Of a stretch of DNA of 7,382 nucleotides, positions 1-5,913 are shown piece after piece. The stretch's first letter is position 1. Each line of letters opens with the position of its first letter. Source of the stretch: an uncultured Oscillospiraceae bacterium (GTDB lineage Bacteria; Bacillota; Clostridia; Oscillospirales; Oscillospiraceae); NCBI GenBank assembly GCA_910583885.1, contig CAJUAC010000100.1:1-7382 (forward strand). The letters are read 5' to 3'. The notes beneath the pieces are model-generated. The model was not told the DNA's origin and did not search any database. It saw nothing but the letters and a program-made list of their open reading frames with translations. A program made the translations under genes and the position numbers.

Positions 1-10
1 TCTTGACTGA

Positions 11-142
11 ATGGATGCCTTTTATTCTCTTTTACACAAATTTTTCGGCGCTCTTATTGACGATTTTATTTATTTCTATAACCACGAGCGTATCCAGTTG
101 AAAACGGGAGAGACGCCGCTTGCGCAACGCCTCTCCGCTTAA
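11..142 (+). pseudogene. IS3-family transposase (OrfB-type), C-terminal fragment
   Basis: Translation in this frame gives a 43-residue tail with the segment DDFIYFYNHERIQLKTG followed by ETPLAQRLSA and a TAA stop at 140-142. The pattern [Y/F]-I-x-F-Y-N-x-E-R-I-Q-x-K-T-G-x-x-P is the well-known C-terminal end of the IS3/IS150 OrfB integrase-like (rve, DDE) catalytic domain. The catalytic D, D and E residues would lie upstream, outside the window. In the same frame a TGA stop sits at 8-10, just before an ATG at 11-13. The copy is therefore either broken by a stop or frameshift, or its upstream coding continues in another frame. The first ~15 residues after that ATG do not look like a clean transposase match. 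I call it a fragment or pseudogene; an intact gene with a sequencing error near the window start is possible. Confidence 0.6.
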
Positions 143-172
143 TTCTTATTATTTCCTACCAGGGGCCTTTTT

Positions 173-201
173 GTGCTGTCCGCACAACTTGGGGCGGTTC
201 A
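173..201 (-). repeat. Probable right terminal inverted repeat of the IS3-type element
   Basis: The minus strand from 201 inward begins TGAACCGCCCC and continues to GCAC at about 173. It lies about 30 bp past the transposase stop codon. The 5'-TG and C-rich start match the general form of IS3-family termini. The partner repeat is not in the window, so this rests on position and terminal pattern only. Confidence 0.5.
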
Positions 202-410
202 CCAAGTCGTGCCCAAAATTTGCCCAGCACAGAGGAAAACAACGGCTACTTGCAGAGAATTATATCTCAGAAAGCGTTTCTAAAATCTAGTTATATAGGC
301 ATTTATGAGAACTTATAGAACATCATTTCAGATGTTCCACTGTTCCCCACGATGAAGCCCCTTGATTGAGCCTTGGTGCTGCAAGGTTCAGCAGGTGAGG
401 CGCGGATCAT
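202..410. other. Non-coding AT-rich stretch, no gene recognised
   Basis: No open frame here has a ribosome-binding site or recognisable protein similarity. Two small features are visible. TGCCCA occurs twice in direct orientation around 210-226, just outside the inferred element end. A perfect 7-bp dyad, GAACATC (318-324) and GATGTTC (331-337), has a 6-base loop and no T-run, so it is not a terminator. The stretch may be degraded mobile-element sequence, but nothing proves that. Confidence 0.4.
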
Positions 411-494
411 AAAAAAGCTTTGATCTGACAATCAGCAGGGACGCCGGTTTTACGCCGGCGTCCCTGCTGATTGTTGGATATCTGGATATCAAAG
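411..494 (-). terminator. Nested-hairpin terminator downstream of the YitT-family gene
   Basis: A perfect 20-bp stem pairs 428-447 with 455-474 around a 7-base loop. Outside it, CTTTGAT (418-424) pairs with ATCAAAG (488-494), separated from the inner stem by an asymmetric internal loop. Read on the minus strand, the outer stem ends at 418 and is followed, after one C, by six T's (411-416). That is the usual layout of an intrinsic terminator. It starts about 25 bp after the YitT-family stop codon. There is no T-run on the plus-strand side, so it works toward the minus direction. Confidence 0.85.
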
Positions 495-518
495 AGTGGG
501 CCGCAGGGATCCCCGGCG

Positions 519-1370
519 TTATCCCCGGGGCTTGGGCTGGTAGGACACAGAGCTGACTGCATAGACGGTGATGAATGCGGCAGGGTCGGCCTTCTCCAGA
601 TAGGACATGAGCTGCACATACTCGGCCTTGTTGACAATTACCACAATTTCCTTGTGGGGGACGTGGTCATAGGCGCCGATAGCCTCATAGATGGTAGCGC
701 CGCTGTGCATGGTGTTGATGATGAACTCCCGCACCTCCTCCACCTTTTTAGAGAGGATGCATACCCGCCGCTTCTGGTCGAAGCCGAAGATGAAATGATC
801 CAGTACGATACCGCCCAGGTAGGTACCCAGCACGCTCAGGGCGACTGTCTTCAGATCATAGAGGAAGGCGGAGGACAGTGCCACGCACATGCCCGCTAGT
901 GCCACGGCCTTGCCCAGCTCCATATGGAAAAACTTGTTGAGGAGTTTCCCCACAATGTCCAGGCCACCCGAGGAGGCGTTGTGGGTGAAGAGGATGGCCT
1001 GCCCCACGCTGACGATAAAGAGGTAACAGATCATGTCCGCAAAGATATCGCCTGTGATGGACTGCGGGTTGGGGAAGGCCCGCTCAAAAGCGGCCAGGAA
1101 TATGGGCAGCAGGACGGAGGTGTAGACAGTCTTCGCGCCAAAGTCCCGCCCAATGAGGAGGAACCCCACCAGGAGCAGCCCTACATTCAGGATAAAGGTA
1201 ATCACAGAGATGGGCAGGGGGATGAGGTTGCTGAGGATGATCGCCAGGCCAGAGATACTGCCCACGGACAGATGGCTGGGGATCAGCAGGAAGTACACCC
1301 CCGCGCTGCAAATGGCGGTGCCCAAGGTAATCATCAGGAAATTGCTCAGGGTATTTTTTGTAATACGCAT
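519..1370 (-). CDS. YitT-family membrane protein (YitT_membrane + DUF2179)
   Basis: Predicted 283-residue integral membrane protein. The N-terminal ~195 residues hold about five or six hydrophobic segments (near 11-31, 38-53, 55-74, 83-95, 110-130 and 153-195), with the family-like motif NASSGGLDIVGKLLNKF at 131-147. The cytoplasmic C-terminal part (about 200-280) matches the DUF2179 pattern: SGATIYEAIGAY, then EIVVIVNKAEYVQLMSYLEKADP and AFITVYAVSSV. Length and domain order are normal for the family. The transport substrate of YitT proteins is not established and none is claimed here. The ATG at 1368-1370 is set by a perfect AAAAGGAGG (1378-1386) seven bases upstream. The gene lies 82 bp downstream of the C11 peptidase gene on the same strand. 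No convincing promoter or terminator is visible between them, so co-transcription is likely but unproven. A strong terminator follows. Confidence 0.93.
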   Translation of the reverse strand: MRITKNTLSNFLMITLGTAICSAGVYFLLIPSHLSVGSISGLAIILSNLIPLPISVITFILNVGLLLVGFLLIGRDFGAKTVYTSVLLPIFLAAFERAFPNPQSITGDIFADMICYLFIVSVGQAILFTHNASSGGLDIVGKLLNKFFHMELGKAVALAGMCVALSSAFLYDLKTVALSVLGTYLGGIVLDHFIFGFDQKRRVCILSKKVEEVREFIINTMHSGATIYEAIGAYDHVPHKEIVVIVNKAEYVQLMSYLEKADPAAFITVYAVSSVSYQPKPRG

Positions 1371-1377
1371 GGAAGCG

Positions 1378-1386
1378 CCTCCTTTT
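1378..1386 (-). promoter_or_regulatory. Ribosome-binding site of the YitT-family gene
   Basis: AAAAGGAGG on the minus strand, with seven bases between it and the ATG at 1370. It is a near-perfect anti-16S match and fixes the start of this gene. Confidence 0.85.
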
Positions 1387-1452
1387 GGAACAGTTTATGT
1401 CCCGCTTTCTGGGTCTCATCAGGTTCCAGGTGCCCGTTTCATAGGGCATCCA

Positions 1453-3843
1453 TTATTCAGCAGGCAGTGCCGGTGTCCAATGGTGCTGGCCGTATAGGTC
1501 TGTAAAACGGTAAGCTGCCTGGGTGACGCCATCCAGCGTCACATCGCTGATAGCCAGCTCCGCCTCAGTGACCACCAGCAGCTCCCCTAACAGATAGCTG
1601 TCCTGATAGTCCCCGCCATAGCTGTAATAATCGCACAGGAACTCCAGGGTGTCCCCGGGCTGCAAGCCGGCCTGGCTCTTTGCCACTGTATCGGTCTCCC
1701 CGCCGTGGTAGACAGGCTGGACGCCTGCCACAAAGCCGTAGGGCTGGTCACTGTCAAAGACCAGGATCAGCTCCGCGCGGCTGCCGTTGTACAGCACCGG
1801 GACGCGGCCTGTTATGGTGTAGAAGGTCCCGTCGTCCACGGTGGCAGTGTGGTAGTAGGCTACCGGCTGTCCGTTGATTGCCAGCCAGGTGCCGCTGTTC
1901 GTACCCAGCAGTCCACCGGCATCATCAAAGGTAAAGGTGTTGTCCAGGCCCAGGTCGATGTAGCCCTCCCCGTCGTCATAGAACATGTTCAGCTCCAGCT
2001 CCTGCACCAGCCCCCACTGCTGCTCGCTCAGCCGCAGTACGGGGGCGCCGTCCTCCCCGCTCTGCCATACCAGGGCCTCGTCCGGGAAGCGGTTCTCTGC
2101 CAGATACTGGACAGTCTCCTCCTCGCTCATGGCGCGGTCGCTGAGGAAGCCGGTGTTATCTGCTGTCAGGCCGGAGACGCGGCCAAATCCGCCGCTGAGG
2201 AACTCCTCCAGCAGGGCGGAAACCATATCCCCGCCGCCGGAGCTTCCCCCCAGGGCGCCCAGCAGGGCAGGCAGCGGGGAGGCTGTGCCGCCGGAGGCAG
2301 CCTGGCCGCTGGCCGCTAAGCTGGCAAACTGCCGGATACAGCGGCTGTAGGAATCATCTATGCCGATCTGCTGATAGGTGGAAACTGCCTTGTCCACGGT
2401 GGAGGTTTTCCGGTAGGGGAAATAGATGGACAGGCCGTAGGCGTTGGTCATATCCGGGGAGGTGCAGTTGTACTTCACTGCGCTCAGCAGGGCCTTGGAA
2501 AGGGCGGCCCCCTCCGGAGTCCCGAGGTTCTGGGCCAGGTGGACAAGATCCACCTGGTCGATCTGGCTGGACCGGGCGAACTCACGCGTCCCGCTGCGGG
2601 CGTTGGAAACAGCCTGGTACTGCTTGTCCTGGATCAGCTTGGCCGTGGAGCGGGAGAAATCCGCCAGCACATCGGGCAGGGTGGATTCCAGCTCCGCCAG
2701 ATCCACGACAGACAGGGTGGTGGACTGCCCCCGGCATTTCTGGGCACAGGTCTCCACGAAGCTGTCCACGATCTTCTGCCCCACCTGGATGGTCGGCAAG
2801 GACGGATCCTCCCCCAGGGCGCTGAGCCAGCCGGTATAGTACCAGCCAACCCCAGGCTCTGTCTCCTCCGAGGCAATGAGGTAATCGGCGTACTGCGCCA
2901 TAGTCAGGGCGGTTTCCGCTGTGGCCATGAGGCAGGCGTCAAAGCCGATGAAGTCAAAGCGCACGCCGGCATCTGCCAGGGCCCGGTCCAGCCCGGCCAG
3001 GTCCATGGAGCCGCTGGAGGCAAATTTCTCATCATACCCGTAGCCGCTGACGGAGCCGCCGCCGTGATCCCAGAGGATCAGCCCGTACCGGCTGGCGGGA
3101 TACCGCTCTGTACACCATTGGATGTACCCGGTCAAGGTGCCGGGGGCCGTCATAGGCACGCTGCCCAGGTCCTTCTCCAGGCAGAGCATCTGGCCGTCCT
3201 TGACCTGCCAGATCTGGTTGACAGAGCTGCTGACAGCGGTATTCCGCCAGGATTTGCAGCCCCCGGTGTAAACCAGCAGGTTGACGCTGCTCCCGAACTG
3301 GGCGGCCAGCATCTCCTGGAGGTCGTAGGTCCCCATGCTGCTGCGGGACTCCAGATCTGTGCCGCACATGTAGACCATGATAGTGGCAGTGTCCCTGCCG
3401 TTCCCCAGGAGCTTGGTGTATTTTTCCCGTGCGCCGGGGGCTACGGAGGTGTCCAGCCGGCCTGTGTTGGCCTCGCCCTGCCAGCCGGAGGAGACGCTGC
3501 CGCCGCCCAGCCCGCCCAGCACCTGCGCCCAATTGGCAGCCCCGGCATTCTGGACCTGCTGCTGGCCTATGGAGGGGGCCTGGCTGCTTGGCTGGCCGCC
3601 CAGCAGGGCAGTCAGGCCCCCTCCGCCGCCCAGCAGGAGCAGCAGGAGCAGGCCAATCAGCTTGATGCCTCCGCCTCCCCGCGCCCCTGTGCTCCGGGTG
3701 CCGGAGGATGCCCCCTGCTTGCGGCCCTCGTAGCCGCCGGCGTCCCCTACCGGGCCAGTGCCCAGGCCCTCGCCCCGCTTCTGTACCGTCTTGCCGGGGC
3801 CGGTCACATGTTTTTCCCGGCCCCTGGGTCTGTTGTTCTCCAT
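1453..3843 (-). CDS. Clostripain-related cysteine peptidase (family C11), membrane-anchored
   Basis: Predicted 796-residue protein. Residues 1-57 are basic and Gly-rich. One hydrophobic segment (about 60-82) is flanked by GARGGGG before and GGGGG within. A Gly/Gln/Ser-rich linker runs to about 130. The C11 catalytic domain starts near 152 with TIMVYMCGTDLE. It carries the catalytic His in ILWDHGGGS (His260) and the catalytic Cys in GFDACLMA (Cys304), followed by ASEETEPGVGWYYTGWL (325-340), all typical of clostripain/PmC11. Family members cleave after Arg or Lys and often activate by self-cleavage; that is family knowledge, not seen here. After about residue 540 comes a ~250-residue C-terminal region rich in Gly, Asp and aromatic residues that I do not recognise. 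The membrane segment suggests N-in, catalytic domain outside. An upstream in-frame ATG at 3859-3861 would add six residues, but its ribosome site is poor. The ATG at 3841-3843 has AAGGGAG seven bases upstream and is preferred. First gene of a probable two-gene operon with the YitT-family gene. Confidence 0.92.
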   Translation of the reverse strand: MENNRPRGREKHVTGPGKTVQKRGEGLGTGPVGDAGGYEGRKQGASSGTRSTGARGGGGIKLIGLLLLLLLGGGGGLTALLGGQPSSQAPSIGQQQVQNAGAANWAQVLGGLGGGSVSSGWQGEANTGRLDTSVAPGAREKYTKLLGNGRDTATIMVYMCGTDLESRSSMGTYDLQEMLAAQFGSSVNLLVYTGGCKSWRNTAVSSSVNQIWQVKDGQMLCLEKDLGSVPMTAPGTLTGYIQWCTERYPASRYGLILWDHGGGSVSGYGYDEKFASSGSMDLAGLDRALADAGVRFDFIGFDACLMATAETALTMAQYADYLIASEETEPGVGWYYTGWLSALGEDPSLPTIQVGQKIVDSFVETCAQKCRGQSTTLSVVDLAELESTLPDVLADFSRSTAKLIQDKQYQAVSNARSGTREFARSSQIDQVDLVHLAQNLGTPEGAALSKALLSAVKYNCTSPDMTNAYGLSIYFPYRKTSTVDKAVSTYQQIGIDDSYSRCIRQFASLAASGQAASGGTASPLPALLGALGGSSGGGDMVSALLEEFLSGGFGRVSGLTADNTGFLSDRAMSEEETVQYLAENRFPDEALVWQSGEDGAPVLRLSEQQWGLVQELELNMFYDDGEGYIDLGLDNTFTFDDAGGLLGTNSGTWLAINGQPVAYYHTATVDDGTFYTITGRVPVLYNGSRAELILVFDSDQPYGFVAGVQPVYHGGETDTVAKSQAGLQPGDTLEFLCDYYSYGGDYQDSYLLGELLVVTEAELAISDVTLDGVTQAAYRFTDLYGQHHWTPALPAE

Positions 3844-3850
3844 AACGATT

Positions 3851-3857
3851 CTCCCTT
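3851..3857 (-). promoter_or_regulatory. Ribosome-binding site deciding the C11 peptidase start
   Basis: AAGGGAG on the minus strand, seven bases before the ATG at 3843. The alternative ATG at 3861 is preceded only by a weak GGGCAAGAG with almost no spacing, so the downstream start is favoured. Confidence 0.7.
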
Positions 3858-3878
3858 CCATCTCTTGCCCGTCATGCA

Positions 3879-3896
3879 GGCCGCTCTCTTGCGGCC
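3879..3896 (-). other. Small hairpin in the C11 peptidase 5' leader
   Basis: GGCCGC (3879-3884) and GCGGCC (3891-3896) form a perfect 6-bp stem with a 6-base loop. It lies in the predicted ~97-nt untranslated leader, about 22 bases upstream of the ribosome-binding site. No T-run follows, so it is not a terminator. A role in leader stability or translation is possible but not shown. Confidence 0.4.
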
Positions 3897-3946
3897 AGTA
3901 TATAATATGTATTCATCCTGCGCCCGGCAGGTAGCACGGTTTTTTA

Positions 3947-3975
3947 ATGATACCATAGACGGCGTTTGCGGGCAA
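3947..3975 (-). promoter_or_regulatory. Sigma-A-type promoter for the C11 peptidase gene
   Basis: On the minus strand TTGCCC (3970-3975) and TATCAT (3947-3952) are separated by exactly 17 bases, with an extended -10 TGG just upstream of TATCAT. Transcription would start near 3940 and give a leader of about 97 nt. The promoter diverges from the hpf promoter at 4151-4179. It is a consensus-based prediction. Confidence 0.6.
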
Positions 3976-4150
3976 GGAGGGAAGCAGAAAATGGTGGAAA
4001 TTTTCTGGCAGGGCCGCTGCGGCGGTGGCCCGCTCCCGGACGCGCCCCGCCGTCCCTGCGCCCCCTCTGGATGAAATTTTAGACCAGCCTGCCCGGAGGC
4101 GGTGGCAGGCGGTGGCCGCAGGTTTTCAGGCAAAATGCTGAAAATGGGCC
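3976..4150. other. GC-rich divergent control region between the C11 peptidase and hpf
   Basis: No gene is supported here. Two features stand out. An 8-bp dyad pairs CAGAAAAT (3985-3992) with ATTTTCTG (4000-4007) around a 7-base spacer, just upstream of the C11 -35 box, where a regulator could bind. An exact tandem 10-bp repeat, AGGCGGTGGC, occurs at 4097-4106 and 4107-4116. Neither is tied to a known regulator. Confidence 0.35.
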
Positions 4151-4179
4151 TGTACAAGACCGGGAAAAGATGGTATAAT
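4151..4179 (+). promoter_or_regulatory. Sigma-A-type promoter for hpf
   Basis: TGTACA (4151-4156) and a perfect TATAAT (4174-4179) are separated by 17 bases, with an extended -10 TGG at 4171-4173. Transcription would start near 4186, giving a ~31-nt leader that contains the AAAGGAG ribosome site at 4203-4209. It should be a strong vegetative promoter. Confidence 0.8.
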
Positions 4180-4216
4180 GCTCATATCCCTCTAAGGAGA
4201 AGAAAGGAGCGATTTT

Positions 4217-4759
4217 ATGAAGTTCACATTTACCTGCAAAAAGGTGTCCCTGAATGACTCGATTAAGGAGTATGCTGAGAAGAAGATCTCCAAGTTGGAC
4301 CGCTACTTCCGCGAGGACGCCGACGCACTTGTGACCTTCTCGGTGGAAAAAAGCCACCGCTGCGTGGTGGAGATTACCATCGTCAGCGGCAGCACCCTGT
4401 TCCGCGCCCAGGAGGAATCCCGGGACGGCGACATGCGGGGCGCGATTGACGCGGCCTGCTCCACCATTGACCGCCAGATCCGCAAGAATAAGACCCGCCT
4501 GAGCAAGCGCCTGCGTCAGGATGCCCTGGCGCCCAGCGTCCCCGCCGAGTTCGATGTCAACGAGGAGACGGAGTTCCAGCTTGTCCGCACCAAGCATATT
4601 GCAGTCAAGCCGATGAGTGTGGATGAAGCCATTTTGCAGATGAACCTGCTTGACCACGACTTCTTTGTCTTCCGCGACACCGAAAATGTGGTCAGCATCG
4701 TCTACCGCCGGAAGAATGGCGGCTATGGCCTGCTGGAGACGGACAGTGTTGGGGCGTGA
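4217..4759 (+). CDS. hpf: Ribosome hibernation-promoting factor, long form (HPF/YfiA/RaiA family)
   Basis: Predicted 180-residue cytoplasmic protein, the normal size for Firmicutes long HPF. Residues 1 to about 100 form the S30AE domain, starting MKFTFTCKKVSLNDSIKEYAEKKISKLDRYF, with the basic RQIRKNKTRLSKRLR stretch at 86-100 expected to contact 16S rRNA. A variable linker (about 101-120) leads to the C-terminal dimerisation domain, with VRTKHIAVKPMSVDEAILQM (123-142) and LLDHDFFVFRD (144-154). In the family, the N-terminal domain occupies the mRNA/tRNA channel of the 30S subunit and the C-terminal domain pairs two 70S ribosomes into inactive 100S dimers, mainly in stationary phase or stress. 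The ATG has AAAGGAG seven bases upstream. A single-gene transcript is likely: its own promoter lies just upstream and a strong terminator about 110 bp after the stop. Confidence 0.96.
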   Translation: MKFTFTCKKVSLNDSIKEYAEKKISKLDRYFREDADALVTFSVEKSHRCVVEITIVSGSTLFRAQEESRDGDMRGAIDAACSTIDRQIRKNKTRLSKRLRQDALAPSVPAEFDVNEETEFQLVRTKHIAVKPMSVDEAILQMNLLDHDFFVFRDTENVVSIVYRRKNGGYGLLETDSVGA

Positions 4760-4806
4760 GCCGGGCTGTTTCGACAAAGGTTCCTAAAATAAGGCAAAAC
4801 CTCCTA

Positions 4807-4835
4807 TTTACAAATGAGGACAACCGTTGTATTAT
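4807..4835 (+). promoter_or_regulatory. Sigma-A-type promoter just upstream of the hpf terminator
   Basis: TTTACA (4807-4812) and TATTAT (4830-4835) are separated by exactly 17 bases. Start would be near 4842, only about 30 bases before the terminator stem at 4870. It could produce a short terminated RNA or, with read-through, transcribe the downstream ZIP gene. Confidence 0.5.
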
Positions 4836-4841
4836 ACTTTA

Positions 4842-4905
4842 TGGAAGCTTTCCAATATCCCACCCGCTTGGGCCGCTGCCAAAGGCAGCGGCTCCTTTTT
4901 ATTTT
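4842..4905 (+). ncRNA. Candidate short terminated transcript (small RNA or attenuated leader)
   Basis: The predicted start near 4842 and the terminator ending at 4896-4905 bound a transcript of about 60 nt. It would begin with a small dyad, TGGAA/TTCCA (4842-4854), and contain a CCC/GGG mini-stem (4863-4872 region) before the terminator stem. There is no open frame with a ribosome site. It matches no RNA family I recognise. The alternative is a leader whose terminator controls read-through into the metal transporter gene, or simply the 3' end of the hpf mRNA. Confidence 0.3.
4870..4905 (+). terminator. Intrinsic terminator after hpf
   Basis: GCCGCTGCC (4872-4880) pairs perfectly with GGCAGCGGC (4884-4892) around an AAA loop, extended by a G-U and a G-C pair. 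It is followed by TTTTTATTTT at 4896-4905. Classic rho-independent structure on the plus strand. Confidence 0.92.
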
Positions 4906-5022
4906 CCGCCCCCTCATGCCATCATATGGCGGTTATGGAAGAAAAATTCCCTGTATGCTGGCTACCATACCGGCTCACACTATCCTGTGTATCAAAATGG
5001 TTCTGTTTAAGGGGGCGGTATC

Positions 5023-5793
5023 ATGCCAGTAGAAGTGCTCCAGGGGATCTGGGCCCCGTTTGGGGGGACATGTCTGGGCGCATCCTGCGTATTTTTGATG
5101 AGAAAAGGGCTGCATCCTGCGGTGCAGCGGGCCCTGGCCGGTTTTGCGGCCGGGATTATGACGGCGGCCTCCGTCTGGAGCCTGCTGCTCCCTGCCATGG
5201 AGCAGGCGGAGGGGCTGGGGCGGTGGGCATTCTTGCCGGCTGCCGCCGGGGTCTGGCTGGGGGTCCTGTTCCTGCTGCTGCTGGATCAAACCATCCCCCA
5301 TCTGCATATGGGCAGCAGCCAGCCGGAGGGGCCCCCGGCCCAGCTGAAAAAAGCGTCCATGCTGCTGCTGGCGGTGACGCTCCACAACATCCCGGAGGGT
5401 CTGGCTGTCGGCGTGGCGCTGGCTGGCTGGAGGGCGGGGGGGATGGCCGGGGCGCTGGCCCTGCCCCTGGGAATTGCCCTCCAGAACTTCCCGGAGGGGG
5501 CTGTGATCTCTATGCCCCTACAGGCGGCCGGCATCAAAAAAAGGGACGCCTTTGCATACGGCGTCCTGTCCGGCGCAGTAGAGCCCTTGGCGGCAGCGCT
5601 GGCCTTCTGGGCGGCGGGCCTGGTACTCCCCGCCCTGCCCTACCTGCTGAGCTTCGCGGCCGGGGCGATGCTCTATGTTGTGGTGGAGGAGCTGATCCCG
5701 GAGATGTCCGCAGGGGAGCACTCCAATGTGGGTACGCTCTGTTTTGCCGCAGGGTTTACGGTGATGCTGGCGCTGGATACCGCGCTGGGATAA
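5023..5793 (+). CDS. ZIP-family divalent metal transporter (GufA-like)
   Basis: Predicted 256-residue inner-membrane protein with about eight hydrophobic segments, as expected for ZIP transporters. ZIP proteins move Zn2+ or other divalent metals into the cytoplasm. The metal-binding motifs are intact: HNIPEG at 121-126 (transmembrane segment 4) and QNFPEG at 154-159 (segment 5), plus VEELIPE at 221-227. The segment GFAAGIMTAASVWSLLLPAME (40-60) is typical of the GufA-like bacterial branch. A short histidine pair, HLH (93-95), lies in the loop before segment 4, where ZIPs often carry metal-binding histidines. The ATG is preceded by AAGGGGG, a G-rich ribosome site. The metal cannot be told from sequence. 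The gene stands alone between the hpf terminator and the palindromic element, with no clear own promoter; the one at 4807-4835 may serve it by read-through. Confidence 0.92.
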   Translation: MPVEVLQGIWAPFGGTCLGASCVFLMRKGLHPAVQRALAGFAAGIMTAASVWSLLLPAMEQAEGLGRWAFLPAAAGVWLGVLFLLLLDQTIPHLHMGSSQPEGPPAQLKKASMLLLAVTLHNIPEGLAVGVALAGWRAGGMAGALALPLGIALQNFPEGAVISMPLQAAGIKKRDAFAYGVLSGAVEPLAAALAFWAAGLVLPALPYLLSFAAGAMLYVVVEELIPEMSAGEHSNVGTLCFAAGFTVMLALDTALG

Positions 5794-5913
5794 AGGCATG
5801 TTACCCCGCCGCAAATGAAAGATGCTGACATTCAATATTTGTATGTTAGATCTATATCGTTGGAATTCTCATTCTTCCTGGACTTTATGTAGTAATTTTC
5901 AGGATCTTATTTT
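5794..5913. other. AT-rich spacer after the ZIP gene, no gene recognised
   Basis: Base composition drops sharply from the GC-rich ZIP gene. No open frame with a ribosome site and no terminator hairpin is visible directly after the ZIP stop. The frame open from 5822 through the palindrome has no ribosome site and no recognisable similarity. Confidence 0.4.

Larger units (their letters stand above)
1..201 (+). mobile_element. Right-hand end of an IS3-family insertion sequence (partial)
   Basis: The stretch carries the last part of an IS3-type transposase followed by about 60 bp of non-coding sequence ending in a probable terminal repeat. Read from the outside on the minus strand, the end begins TGAACCGCCCC at 201 and runs inward to about 173. 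A TG...CA terminus with a C-rich run is usual for IS3/IS150-type ends. The left end lies outside the window, so neither a matching inverted repeat nor a target duplication can be checked. The exact boundary at 201 is inferred. The region is AT-richer than the genes to the right, which fits an acquired element. Confidence 0.6.

Noticed and set aside
318..337. GAACATC/GATGTTC dyad as a terminator
   Set aside because: The stem is only 7 bp and AT-rich and no T-run follows. It is recorded only as a dyad in the non-coding stretch.
1387..1452. A promoter or terminator between the C11 and YitT-family genes
   Set aside because: Only a 5-bp stem (TGCCC/GGGCA) without a T-run and a lone TAAACT without a -35 box are present, so read-through from C11 seems more likely.
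1705..2319. A 204-codon plus-strand open frame inside the C11 gene
   Set aside because: It is an antisense shadow with no start signals.
2539..4074. A 511-codon plus-strand open frame across the C11 peptidase gene
   Set aside because: It is antisense to a gene with clear catalytic motifs and a ribosome site. It has no ribosome site of its own and its composition (Ala, Gly, Gln, Pro-rich) is what antisense reading of GC-rich codons gives.
4079..4777. A 232-codon minus-strand open frame over hpf
   Set aside because: It is fully antisense to hpf, which has a perfect promoter, ribosome site and conserved domains.
4954..4986. A promoter directly upstream of the ZIP gene (TATGCT or TATCCT as -10)
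   Set aside because: Neither has a reasonable -35 hexamer at 16-18 bases.
4827..5828. A 333-codon plus-strand open frame overlapping the ZIP gene
   Set aside because: Its reading is Gly/Arg-rich, with no membrane pattern and no ribosome site. The overlapping frame at 5023-5793 has intact ZIP motifs.
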